Shown here piece after piece: positions 18,538 to 26,660 of a stretch of 64,000 nucleotides of DNA (position 1 is its first letter; each line of letters begins with the position of its first letter). This DNA is from Bacteroidales bacterium (lineage in GTDB: Bacteria; Bacteroidota; Bacteroidia; Bacteroidales; UBA932). Both the position numbers and the translations under genes were made by a program. The stretch lies in NCBI GenBank assembly GCA_015060395.1, contig SUYP01000002.1:62001-126000 (forward strand). Direction: 5' to 3'. A model generated the notes under the pieces. The model saw nothing but the letters and a program-made list of their open reading frames with translations, was not told where the DNA came from and made no database searches.

Positions 18538-18585
18538 GAGAACACCTTGGACGGAAATCATCACGAAAACGTCCAAGGTGTTCTC
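18538..18585 (+). repeat. REP-like palindromic unit 1 (extended 16-bp arms), also a likely guaA terminator
   Basis: GAGAACACCTTGGACG (18538-18553) and CGTCCAAGGTGTTCTC (18570-18585) are perfect inverted repeats around a 16-nt loop. The core 40-bp unit is 18542-18581: 12-nt arm, 16-nt loop, 12-nt arm, the geometry of units 2 and 3. A TTTAT run follows, so it could also terminate guaA transcription. Confidence 0.85.
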
Positions 18586-18614
18586 TTTATTGGCTTTTTG
18601 CAATGGTTTCAGAT

Positions 18615-18654
18615 ACAGCTCGGACGTTTTTTCCCGTATTTCCGTCCAAGGTGT
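18615..18654 (+). repeat. REP-like palindromic unit 2
   Basis: ACAGCTCGGACG (18615-18626) and CGTCCAAGGTGT (18643-18654) pair at 10 of 12 positions around a 16-nt loop. The right arm is identical to that of unit 1, and the gap between units 1 and 2 is 33 nt. It lies 86 nt before the transposase-like gene. Confidence 0.75.
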
Positions 18655-18740
18655 AAAATGATTGCGTTTTCAAGGAAGAAAACTGAATAGTTATCAATTG
18701 TATTTCATACATTTGCATATCATAACATCGTGAGAAGGAT

Positions 18741-19700
18741 GTGAAGAAGGAAAGAAGCGCCCGAATGTGGAAAAGATATAATGATATGAAAAAGACTTAC
18801 CATTTATGCCTGTCGGCAGGAGAAGAGGTCCTGTTCAGAGACCTTGAAGATTACAACAGAGGATTCAACTGCTTTGCTATCGCCCTATACAAGACCGGAT
18901 CTGCCGGACTTGTCGAATCATTTATGTCCACGCACTGCCACAAACTGGTGCAGACTGAAGTCCCGAAAGATCTTATGTATTTCTTCCGGATGTCATATAG
19001 TATGTATTTCAACAGAAAGTATCATAGATCTGGCAAACTCGGAGAAAAGAGGCATTTCACTATGGAAGTTGTCGGCTACCACCATCTTCTTGCAGCAGCA
19101 AGTTATGTCCTTAGGAATGCGCTCCATCACGGTATCGCACCGATTCCATACGGATATCCACATTGTTCGGCAAATGCGATCTTTATGAAGGAAATGGGGA
19201 AGACACCTTGTCAGAGACTTATCGATCCAAGGCACTACCGCCAGTTCATAGGAAAAGCTGCAGAATACCCTGCTACATATAAGATGAGTGAAAGTGGAAT
19301 CTTCCTGAGAGAAAGCGTACTGGACATCCCGCAAGTAGAAAACCTTTTCGTCACTCCACGCGCATTCAACTGGTATATGAGCCGGAAATCATCAGAAGAA
19401 TGGGAAGCAGAACAGAAGAAAGACCAGAACAATCAGCCCCCGATCAACATTGCGACTATAGAATCCGGCGTAAAGACTGACAAGACAGAGAAACTGCTGA
19501 TATATGAGAACGGCAAGGCAGACTATAGAAGGCCCTCTGACATTGACATCTGTACGGAAATTGACAGAAACATACTTCCTAAATACGGAAAACCGTCTAT
19601 CTACCTGCTGACAAGGTCTGAGAAACAGCAGATTGCCGAACACCTTTACAGAAAATTGCATATCAGCGAAAGTCAGATCCGTCGTTGTCTTGCAATGTAG
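18741..19700 (+). CDS. REP-associated tyrosine transposase (RAYT)-like protein with C-terminal extension
   Basis: A 319-aa protein of the Y1/HUH IS200-like class. The metal-binding HUH motif is THCHKLV (H65 and H67), and the candidate nucleophile is Y122 in the helix SYVLRNALHHG, the layout of RAYT proteins. These single-copy enzymes cut and move short REP palindromes rather than themselves. Typical RAYTs are 150-230 aa; this one has about 110 further residues ending in TRSEKQQIAEHLYRKLHIS, which looks like a helix-turn-helix for DNA recognition. The start is GTG at 18741; ATG codons at 18765 and 18786 are alternatives. Three palindromic units flank it. It may be active or domesticated. Confidence 0.78.
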   Translation: MKKERSARMWKRYNDMKKTYHLCLSAGEEVLFRDLEDYNRGFNCFAIALYKTGSAGLVESFMSTHCHKLVQTEVPKDLMYFFRMSYSMYFNRKYHRSGKLGEKRHFTMEVVGYHHLLAAASYVLRNALHHGIAPIPYGYPHCSANAIFMKEMGKTPCQRLIDPRHYRQFIGKAAEYPATYKMSESGIFLRESVLDIPQVENLFVTPRAFNWYMSRKSSEEWEAEQKKDQNNQPPINIATIESGVKTDKTEKLLIYENGKADYRRPSDIDICTEIDRNILPKYGKPSIYLLTRSEKQQIAEHLYRKLHISESQIRRCLAM

Positions 19701-19769
19701 CTTGGTCACTTTTCTCACTCTTTCTGACCGAGGTCAACGGATTTCCAACCAAAACCGCCTATATGAAGA

Positions 19770-19809
19770 ACACCTCGGATGCTTTTTCAATCAAAAGCGT
19801 CCGAGGTGT
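19770..19809 (+). repeat. REP-like palindromic unit 3
   Basis: ACACCTCGGATG (19770-19781) and CGTCCGAGGTGT (19798-19809) pair at 11 of 12 positions plus a G-T pair, again with a 16-nt loop. Inside the loop CTTTT and AAAAG extend the stem to 17 bp. Compared with unit 1 both arms carry matched changes (CTTGG to CTCGG, CCAAG to CCGAG), so pairing is preserved. It lies between the convergent transposase-like gene and the M23/LysM gene, 4 nt from the latter's stop. Confidence 0.85.
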
Positions 19810-19813
19810 CAAA

Positions 19814-20836
19814 TTATCTCACTCTGATCTTTCGGCCGATCTTAAGAGTGGTTGTCGGCTTGATGCCGTTGAGGCGGCAGAGGGCGTTGACGGTAGTGCC
19901 GTTGTTGATGGCGATGCGGCCAAGGGTGTCACCAGACTTGATGGTGTACCAGCGCATTGCCTCTCTTTCAGCATCCTCTTTCTTGTCGTCCTCCTCGTTC
20001 TTTATTTCATCGTCGAAATCCTGCTCGTAGTTGCTGTAGATATTGAAATACTTCTTCTTCAGGACGAAGAGTCTGTGACGGAGAAGTCCGTTTTCAAAGT
20101 CTATAAGCCACTGAGGGTCAAAGGCGAAGCCGTTATATCGCGTCTCGAAATGGAGATGAGGGCCGGTTGAGCGTCCAGTTGAACCTCCGAGGCCTATGAC
20201 GTCACCGGCATTGACCCAGTCGCCGACCTCTACATATCTCTTCGAGAGATGCGCATAGAAGGTCTCGATGCCGTTATCGTGACGGATGATCACAAGATTA
20301 CCGAATGCTCCCCAATACTTGGAGACCCTGACCTTGCCGGTGAATGCGGCGTATATCGGATCGCCTGTCTTGAGCGGCAGATCCACACCCTGATGACGGC
20401 GGCCGCGGCGGACACCGAACTTGCCCCTGTGATATACCGAGCCCTGGAACGGACAATGATATTGATCAAGGCTGTCCACAAGCCAGATCGCCCATTCGTC
20501 CGGAAGATCCTTCTGCTCGATTCTGTAAGGATTGGTCGAATTGTCTTCCCAATTGGCATCATAAACGCCTGCAACCTGCTGATAATCAGGGGTCTTGTAA
20601 TAATGCCAGGTATTGTCGGCGTGAAGTATCACCTTGATGTGCTCGTTGGCTGTGTCCAGCGTGTCGATGGCATCTGAAGTCGATGTCACCAGTGACTTGA
20701 TAGGCTCCAGAGCCGGACGAGGAATCACGAGATGAGTCTTGGTTGTGTCGATCCTCACCGGACGGACAGCTTCGGAAGTAAACGATATTGCAAAAAACGC
20801 AATCAATGCGGTCAGGATATGCCTCATAACTCTCAT
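19814..20836 (-). CDS. M23 family metallopeptidase with C-terminal LysM domain
   Basis: A 340-aa secreted peptidoglycan hydrolase candidate. A signal peptide (about residues 1-23) is followed by an N-terminal region, the M23 domain (about 140-240) with a complete zinc site (HHQGVD, then FYAHLS and GPHLHFE), and a C-terminal LysM domain (about 293-340, YTIKSGDTLGRIA) that binds glycan strands. M23 enzymes cut peptide cross-links; active zinc ligands suggest a real endopeptidase. It begins 1 nt after the phosphohexomutase stop and is the last gene of the ruvX-def operon. RAYT unit 3 begins 4 nt beyond its stop. Confidence 0.92.
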   Translation of the reverse strand: MRVMRHILTALIAFFAISFTSEAVRPVRIDTTKTHLVIPRPALEPIKSLVTSTSDAIDTLDTANEHIKVILHADNTWHYYKTPDYQQVAGVYDANWEDNSTNPYRIEQKDLPDEWAIWLVDSLDQYHCPFQGSVYHRGKFGVRRGRRHQGVDLPLKTGDPIYAAFTGKVRVSKYWGAFGNLVIIRHDNGIETFYAHLSKRYVEVGDWVNAGDVIGLGGSTGRSTGPHLHFETRYNGFAFDPQWLIDFENGLLRHRLFVLKKKYFNIYSNYEQDFDDEIKNEEDDKKEDAEREAMRWYTIKSGDTLGRIAINNGTTVNALCRLNGIKPTTTLKIGRKIRVR

Positions 20837-20837
20837 A

Positions 20838-22193
20838 TTATTTTGCTCCGAAGCGTTCTGTCAGTATTTCTCTCACCTTGGCGACCTTCTCTTCAAGAAG
20901 TTCCTGTGAAGTGGCCTCACACAGGAAACGAAGGTAAGGTTCTGTATTTGAAGGTCTTATATTGAACCACCAGTCAGGGAACTCCACACGGTAGCCGTCG
21001 AAATCCATATATGCGGTCGATTGTTCCGACGCTGTGAAATAATCACGGACTGCATCCATAGCACCTTTCTTGTCCTCCAGGCGGAAATTGATCTCACCTG
21101 AATTCTGATACTTCTCGATACGGGCGATAAGCTGACTCAACGAGACACCCTGAGCCTTCATCTTCGCCACAACGTTGATTATCAGTATGGCGGCAAGAAG
21201 GCCGCTGTCTGAATAGAAGAAGTCACGGAAATAATAGTGACCGGCAAGCTCGCCGCCATATACGCCATCGATTTCGCGAAGCTTGAGCGCCGCATACGCA
21301 CGGCCGACCCTCCAGGTATTCATCACACCGCCCATCGGCGCAAGATATTCGCCTATGGCCTTGGAACTTCTGATATCCTGATGGATATACCCCTTCTCTC
21401 CCCTTTCTTCAAGGAAATAATGTCCGAGCACGGCAATCATAAGATCCGGGGATATGAATCTGCTGTTCTCATCCACGAACATCACACGGTCAGCATCTCC
21501 GTCGAAGATGACTCCGATATCAGCCCCGGTCTCAGCCACAAGATTCTTCAGGTCCTCCACATTCTTCTGTACCAGCGGGTTAGGTTCGTGATTCGGGAAA
21601 CGACCGTCCATTTCCTCATATATATATGCAGGCTGATCTCCGAATATGTCACGCACAAAAAGCGACGCCATACCGTTCGACACGTCCATCGCAATCTTGA
21701 GCGATGACCAGTCACCCTTGTATTTGAGAAGGAATTCAAGATAATCTGCCTTTATATCCATCTGTCGGACACTTCCCCTGACAGCTGCAGGCACGCACTC
21801 GCGTCCGCTCTCGATCCACTCCTTGATCTGTCCCAGTCCGGTGTCCAGGCCGACCGGAAGGGCATTCTCGCGAGACACCTTCATACCGTTGTACTCGGCA
21901 GGATTATGTGATGCGGTTATCTGCACAGATGCCTTGAAGCCATAGTTCGCAGTACCGAAATATACCATCGGAGTCGTGCTGAGTCCGATGTCATATACAT
22001 CCGCGCCCGCATCTGTGAGACCCTTGAGAAGATACTCGTGGATCTCATCGGAAGAGACTCTGGCATCACGGCCCACCAGCACCTTGTCTGCCGAAAGGAG
22101 TTCAGGGAGGAAGAAGCCCACCTTGTAGGCGATATCCTTATCGAAGTCAACATTATAAACTCCCCTTATATCGTATGCGTGAAATGCTCCCAT
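20838..22193 (-). CDS. Phosphomannomutase/phosphoglucomutase (alpha-D-phosphohexomutase family)
   Basis: A 451-aa enzyme that moves phosphate between C1 and C6 of hexose phosphates. The phospho-Ser site is TASHNPAEYNGMK, the metal loop DGDADRVMFVD, the sugar-binding loop GGELAGHYYF, and the phosphate-binding C-terminus RPSNTEPYLR. The GELAGHYYFRD form and length point to the ManB/AlgC (PMM/PGM) branch rather than GlmM, but substrate preference cannot be fixed by eye. It supplies sugar nucleotides for glycans. Its ATG overlaps the def stop by one base. Confidence 0.92.
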   Translation of the reverse strand: MGAFHAYDIRGVYNVDFDKDIAYKVGFFLPELLSADKVLVGRDARVSSDEIHEYLLKGLTDAGADVYDIGLSTTPMVYFGTANYGFKASVQITASHNPAEYNGMKVSRENALPVGLDTGLGQIKEWIESGRECVPAAVRGSVRQMDIKADYLEFLLKYKGDWSSLKIAMDVSNGMASLFVRDIFGDQPAYIYEEMDGRFPNHEPNPLVQKNVEDLKNLVAETGADIGVIFDGDADRVMFVDENSRFISPDLMIAVLGHYFLEERGEKGYIHQDIRSSKAIGEYLAPMGGVMNTWRVGRAYAALKLREIDGVYGGELAGHYYFRDFFYSDSGLLAAILIINVVAKMKAQGVSLSQLIARIEKYQNSGEINFRLEDKKGAMDAVRDYFTASEQSTAYMDFDGYRVEFPDWWFNIRPSNTEPYLRFLCEATSQELLEEKVAKVREILTERFGAK

Positions 22194-22744
22194 TATTTCT
22201 TTGATTTATATCGTGTCTGGACTGTACCCTTTGAGATGGCCTGAAGCTTTCTGGCAATCATCTTGCGACGGATCGGCGACACATTGTCAACGAAGAGATT
22301 TCCTTCGAGATGCGACAGTTCGTGCTGTACCATACGGCAGGCGAAACGATCGAACTCCTCGACTACCTTTTCGAAATTCTCGTCATAATACTCGACTTTG
22401 ATCTTAGAGGGACGTGTTACCTCCGCATAGATTCCAGGCACGCTGAGACAGCCTTCAGAGAACTCGCAGGTCTCCTCGCTCTCCTCAAGCACGACCGGAT
22501 TGATCATAACCCTGCGGAAGTCCTTGAGATAGTCGTATGTCTCGGTAAGATCTCTTCCGTCAACAATCACCAGACGGAGGTTTACACCCACCTGGGGAGC
22601 CGCAAGACCGCAGCCGTCAGCCTCCTTGAGGGTCTCCTCCATATCGGCTATGAGCTTCGTCAAGCCTTCCCTGTCCTGAAGGTCCGCCTCCTGATTCTCA
22701 TTGCGGAGCTTTGCAGAACCGTATAAATAAATTGGTAATATCAT
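22193..22744 (-). CDS. def: Peptide deformylase
   Basis: A 183-aa Fe/Zn enzyme that removes the formyl group from the N-terminal Met of new proteins. All three motifs are present: GCGLAAPQVG (residues 44-53), EGCLSVPG with metal ligand C99, and HELSH with H141, E142 and H145. Length is normal. It lies 4 nt after ruvX and overlaps the phosphohexomutase start, so the genes are translated as one unit. Confidence 0.98.
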   Translation of the reverse strand: MILPIYLYGSAKLRNENQEADLQDREGLTKLIADMEETLKEADGCGLAAPQVGVNLRLVIVDGRDLTETYDYLKDFRRVMINPVVLEESEETCEFSEGCLSVPGIYAEVTRPSKIKVEYYDENFEKVVEEFDRFACRMVQHELSHLEGNLFVDNVSPIRRKMIARKLQAISKGTVQTRYKSKK

Positions 22745-22748
22745 AAGC

Positions 22749-23240
22749 TTATCTTCTTTTTTTCTTTGTCACTTTAGAGGACATAGAGTCCGGCACAAGA
22801 AGAGGATCTACTGCAAATTTCGCGCCTCCGGAAGCCTTATCCATATAGCTCTGAAGAATTATAGCTGCGCTTATCTTATCGACCGACTCCTTGTCCTTGC
22901 GGTCCTTCGCCTTCATTCCACCGTCTATCATAGCCCTGTGCGCGAGAACCGAGGTGAAGCGCTCATCTTCAAGGGTCACAGGCACTTCAGGAAAGGCCTT
23001 GGCCAACTGTTTCAGAAAGACATCCACATCCTTCGCCGCTTCAGACGGAGCACCGTCCATATTCACCGGATACCCCACGACGAAACGCACTACATTCTCA
23101 TTTTCAGCATATTTTTTGAGATATTCTATTATCTTTGCAGATTGTACCGTCTCCAGGGCAGACGCGAATATGCCGAGGGGGTCGCTTACCGCAACACCCA
23201 CGCGCTTCCTTCCGTAGTCTATACCGATTATCCTGTCCAT
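22749..23240 (-). CDS. ruvX: Putative pre-16S rRNA nuclease / Holliday junction resolvase RuvX (YqgF)
   Basis: A 163-aa RNase H-fold protein. The first acidic site is GIDYGRKRVGVAVSD, then VVGYPVNMDG, LEDERFTS and DKISAAIILQSYMD carry the other conserved acids. The family processes the 5' end of 16S rRNA in E. coli. The C-terminal 25 residues are a basic tail (VTKKKRR). Its TAnnTTTG element ends only 7 nt before the ATG, suggesting a leaderless or nearly leaderless message. Confidence 0.93.
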   Translation of the reverse strand: MDRIIGIDYGRKRVGVAVSDPLGIFASALETVQSAKIIEYLKKYAENENVVRFVVGYPVNMDGAPSEAAKDVDVFLKQLAKAFPEVPVTLEDERFTSVLAHRAMIDGGMKAKDRKDKESVDKISAAIILQSYMDKASGGAKFAVDPLLVPDSMSSKVTKKKRR

Positions 23241-23247
23241 TCGGGGG

Positions 23248-23255
23248 CAAAGTTA
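23248..23255 (-). promoter_or_regulatory. Bacteroidota -7 element for ruvX, very close to the start codon
   Basis: TAACTTTG on the minus strand ends 7 nt before the ruvX ATG. If used, transcription would begin at or next to the start codon. The divergent M23 gene starts 9 nt to its right. Confidence 0.55.
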
Positions 23256-23264
23256 AGAAAAATT

Positions 23265-24116
23265 ATGAGCAAAGCCAATAAAGACAACAGGCCCAGCAAG
23301 TTCCGCCTTGCCTTGATCGACGACAAGACGCACGAGCATCTTCTCAACATCCACTTCACAAAGACCAACTTCTTTGTGGCCATTGTCAGTATCATAGTGG
23401 TCCTGACGGCCATCATATATTCAGTCATTGCATTCACTCCGGTAAGGACATTCATCCCTGGTTATCCTGATGCACACTCGAAAAGGGCCGCCATCCAGAA
23501 CGCCATACGCATCGATTCCCTCGAGAATGTGATCTACCGCTGGGAGCTGTATTCGGAAAACCTCAGAAGAGTGGTGGAAGGAGAGGAGCCTCTCAAGATC
23601 GACAGCCTCATAAACGCAAGCCGCAGCAAGACCGAAAACACGTCGGATGCCTCTGAACTAGCCCTGAAGGACTCGCTTCTGAGGCAGCAGGTAAAGGAAG
23701 AAGAACAGTTCGACATCTCCGGCAGAGACAAGAGGAACCTTCCTATCGAAGGCCTGCATTTCTTCACCCCTCTCAAAGGTGTCGTTTCCCAGGGATTCGA
23801 CCCGGCCATACATCCTTATATCGATATAACAGCACCGGAAGGATCGGTCGTAAAGGCGACCTTGGACGGGACTGTCATCAATGACGGATGGAGCGAAGAA
23901 GACGGATATACTATCCAGATACAGCACGACGGTGACATCATATCCATCTACAAGCACAACGAGAAGCTTCTGAAGAAGACCGGCGACAAGGTCACTGCAG
24001 GTTCGCCTATAGCCCTTATCGGCAACACCGGCAGCCTCTCCACAGGAGACCATCTCCACTTCGAATTATGGTACAAGGGCGAAGCCATCGATCCGTCCAG
24101 ATATATAAGTTTTTAA
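23265..24116 (+). CDS. M23 family metallopeptidase, membrane anchored
   Basis: A 283-aa protein with one N-terminal membrane helix (about residues 37-60) preceded by a basic cytoplasmic segment, then a charged, partly helical spacer (about 75-150) and an M23 domain (about 165-283). The zinc ligands are present: H and D in AIHPYIDITAP (H-x3-D) and GDHLHFE. This is the layout of Bacteroidota peptidoglycan endopeptidases that sit in the inner membrane. The start MSKANKDNRP at 23265 is chosen: longer in-frame readings run antisense through ruvX. dxr follows after 3 nt. Confidence 0.92.
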   Translation: MSKANKDNRPSKFRLALIDDKTHEHLLNIHFTKTNFFVAIVSIIVVLTAIIYSVIAFTPVRTFIPGYPDAHSKRAAIQNAIRIDSLENVIYRWELYSENLRRVVEGEEPLKIDSLINASRSKTENTSDASELALKDSLLRQQVKEEEQFDISGRDKRNLPIEGLHFFTPLKGVVSQGFDPAIHPYIDITAPEGSVVKATLDGTVINDGWSEEDGYTIQIQHDGDIISIYKHNEKLLKKTGDKVTAGSPIALIGNTGSLSTGDHLHFELWYKGEAIDPSRYISF

Positions 24117-24119
24117 ATT

Positions 24120-25298
24120 ATGGAAAAAAGGCATATAGCCATATTGGGATCTACGGGTTCGATAGGAAGGCAGGCTCTTGACGTCATAAGACAGCATCGC
24201 GACCTTTTCGAAGTGGAGCTGCTGACAGCCAACAACAGCTCTGAGCTTCTGATACAGCAGGCTGTCGAATTCGATGCGAACGCTGTAGTGATCTGCAATG
24301 AAGAGAAATACAATGAAGTCGCAGAGGCCCTGCAGCCGCATTATATAAAGGTATTTGCCGGAATGCAGTCTGTCTGCGACCTCGTCACAGGAGACAATAT
24401 CGACATCGTCCTAACTTCAATGGTAGGATTCAGCGGCCTGTCATCGACTGTTGCGGCAGTCAAGGCCGGCAAGACCATAGCACTGGCCAACAAGGAGACG
24501 TTGGTTGCAGCCGGCAAGATCGTTATGGGCCTGGCAGAAAGGCACGGCGCAAGGATACTGCCTGTGGATTCTGAACATTCCGCGATCTTCCAGTGCCTTA
24601 TGGGTTCGGCAGGAGCGCCTATAGAAAAGATCCACCTCACCGCATCCGGAGGCCCTTTCCGCACCTGGAACCGCGAAGACATAGCCAAGGCCACAAGAGC
24701 CCAGGCGCTCAACCATCCTAACTGGAGTATGGGCAGCAAGATAACCATCGACTCCGCCACAATGATGAACAAGGGGCTTGAGATCATCGAGGCACGCTGG
24801 CTGTTCGGAACGCCAGGAGACAAGATACAGGTGGTCATACATCCCGAATCGATCATCCATTCTATGGTGGAATATGCCGACGGCTCGGTAATAGCCCAGA
24901 TGGGGCATCCGGATATGCGCGAAGCCATCCAATTCGCATTCAGCTACCCGTTCAGACTGCCTCTGGACAACCGCAAGCTGAATTTTGCAGAACTCGGAAA
25001 GATGTCGTTCTTTGCACCCGATCCGGAAAAATTTCCCGCTCTCGGACTGGCCTACGAAGCATTGGAAAAAGGCGGAAATATGGCCTGCATAATGAATGCA
25101 GCCAATGAAGCGGCCGTAGCGGCATTCCTCAGAGAGGAGATCGGCTTCTATGAGATCACCGACATAGTCGGTCAGTGTATGAATGGTGCGGATTTTGCAG
25201 CCGACCCTGATCTTGAAACCATTTTCGAAACAAACGAGACCATCCTTGCCAGAGCTTCCGAACTGATCGGAAAAATCTCGGGCAGGAAATCATTCTAA
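24120..25298 (+). CDS. dxr: 1-deoxy-D-xylulose 5-phosphate reductoisomerase
   Basis: A 392-aa enzyme of the MEP pathway of isoprenoid synthesis: it converts DXP to MEP with NADPH. The N-terminal Rossmann motif GSTGSIGRQALDV, the NKETLVAAG stretch, the metal-binding PVDSEHSAIFQ and the active-site loop with LTASGGPFR and MGSKITIDSATMMNKGLE are all present. Length is normal. It lies between the M23 gene (3 nt) and rseP (12 nt); dxr-rseP adjacency is common in bacteria. Confidence 0.98.
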   Translation: MEKRHIAILGSTGSIGRQALDVIRQHRDLFEVELLTANNSSELLIQQAVEFDANAVVICNEEKYNEVAEALQPHYIKVFAGMQSVCDLVTGDNIDIVLTSMVGFSGLSSTVAAVKAGKTIALANKETLVAAGKIVMGLAERHGARILPVDSEHSAIFQCLMGSAGAPIEKIHLTASGGPFRTWNREDIAKATRAQALNHPNWSMGSKITIDSATMMNKGLEIIEARWLFGTPGDKIQVVIHPESIIHSMVEYADGSVIAQMGHPDMREAIQFAFSYPFRLPLDNRKLNFAELGKMSFFAPDPEKFPALGLAYEALEKGGNMACIMNAANEAAVAAFLREEIGFYEITDIVGQCMNGADFAADPDLETIFETNETILARASELIGKISGRKSF

Positions 25299-25310
25299 AC
25301 CAGCCTGTAA

Positions 25311-26648
25311 ATGATCGTAATCATAAAGACACTTCAAGTAATACTTGCTCTTGCCATACTCATACTCGTCCACGAATTCGGGCACTTCATCTTTGCAAAG
25401 GCATTCGGCATAAGGGTTGACAAATTCTTCCTGTTCTTCGATGCCGGAAACACAAAGCTCTTGAGCACAAAGACCGGCTGGTTCGCCCGGCTGTTCCCGA
25501 AAGCCGCAGGATGGGAGACAGAATACGGCATCGGATGGCTTCCTCTCGGAGGCTACTGCAAGATTGCCGGTATGATCGACGAATCTATGGACACAGAACA
25601 TCTCAAGACCGAGCCTCAGCCTTGGGAATACCGTGCAAAGCCGGCCTGGCAGCGTCTCTTCGTCATCGCCGGAGGCGTGATGTTCAACTTCATATTCGCC
25701 ATTCTGATGTATTCAGTCATCCTTGACATCTGGGGAGAGAGCTACCTCCCTAACAAGGGCAACAAGATATATGTCAACGAACTGGCATACGAGATGGGCT
25801 TCCGCAACGGAGACGAGATCCTGAGCTTCGATGACTATATACCGGAGGATTTCGGTATGCTTCAGGCAGACCTCGCAAGGCAGACCGCCAGCAAGGCAAA
25901 GGTGCTGAGGGACGGAGACACAGTCAATATATATATAGACTACAGTATGATAGGTCAGGTGCTCAACACTCCGGGAATGTTCGACCTGGCTCTGCCGTTC
26001 AAGGTCCAGTCTGTCTCCGAAACATCACCTAACGCCGGTCTTGACGTCAGGAAGGGTGATATGGTCATAACAGTTGCCGGAGAAGAGGTGAATTATGTCC
26101 AGGAAGCCTGGCCGATCCTCGAAAAACATCCGGGAGAAGAGATTGCTGTGGCATTTCTCCGCGACGCGGATACGGTAACATTGGATATGGCCGTTGACAC
26201 GACCGGACGCCTCGGAGTCCTGCTGATGCAGCCGGACATACTCTCAAGGGAATATACATTCCTCTCGTCGATCCCGGCAGGCTTCAGAAAGACTTTCAGC
26301 ACGATAGGAGGATATATCCAGGACCTGAAGCTCGTGGCTACGCCAAGCACAGAAGCCTACAAATCTGTCGGCAGTTTCATAGCCATAGGCCAGATATTCC
26401 CGGCCAGCTGGGACTGGTACAGCTTCCTGAGCATCCTGGCTCTCCTGTCCATTATGCTCGGCGTGATGAACCTTCTGCCGATCCCGGCTCTGGACGGAGG
26501 CCATATAGTGTTCACCATATATGAAATGATAACAGGCCGTAAGCCTAGCGACAATTTCCTGTATGCGATGCAGATCATAGGAATGATATTGGTATTCGGA
26601 CTTATGATTCTCGCCTTCGGGAACGACATAGCACGATTATTCAGATAA
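25311..26648 (+). CDS. rseP: RIP site-2 protease RseP
   Basis: A 445-aa intramembrane zinc metalloprotease. The HEFGH motif (residues 21-25) is in the first membrane helix and the second active-site motif NLLPIPALDGGH near the C-terminus, with four membrane segments in total. Two periplasmic PDZ-like regions lie between them (about 160-320, including ETSPNAGLDVRKGDMVI). In other bacteria RseP cleaves anti-sigma factors and leftover signal peptides; the target here is not known. The size is normal for Bacteroidota. Confidence 0.96.
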   Translation: MIVIIKTLQVILALAILILVHEFGHFIFAKAFGIRVDKFFLFFDAGNTKLLSTKTGWFARLFPKAAGWETEYGIGWLPLGGYCKIAGMIDESMDTEHLKTEPQPWEYRAKPAWQRLFVIAGGVMFNFIFAILMYSVILDIWGESYLPNKGNKIYVNELAYEMGFRNGDEILSFDDYIPEDFGMLQADLARQTASKAKVLRDGDTVNIYIDYSMIGQVLNTPGMFDLALPFKVQSVSETSPNAGLDVRKGDMVITVAGEEVNYVQEAWPILEKHPGEEIAVAFLRDADTVTLDMAVDTTGRLGVLLMQPDILSREYTFLSSIPAGFRKTFSTIGGYIQDLKLVATPSTEAYKSVGSFIAIGQIFPASWDWYSFLSILALLSIMLGVMNLLPIPALDGGHIVFTIYEMITGRKPSDNFLYAMQIIGMILVFGLMILAFGNDIARLFR

Positions 26649-26660
26649 AAAACACAAAAT

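Noticed and set aside
18538..19809. Interpretation as a conventional insertion sequence with terminal inverted repeats
   Set aside because: The palindromes are self-complementary units, two on one side and one on the other. They are not an inverted pair of ends, and no target-site duplication is seen. The HUH protein class does not use terminal inverted repeats.
22938..23264. In-frame upstream extension of the M23 gene
   Set aside because: It is antisense to ruvX; the membrane anchor and basic start begin at 23265.
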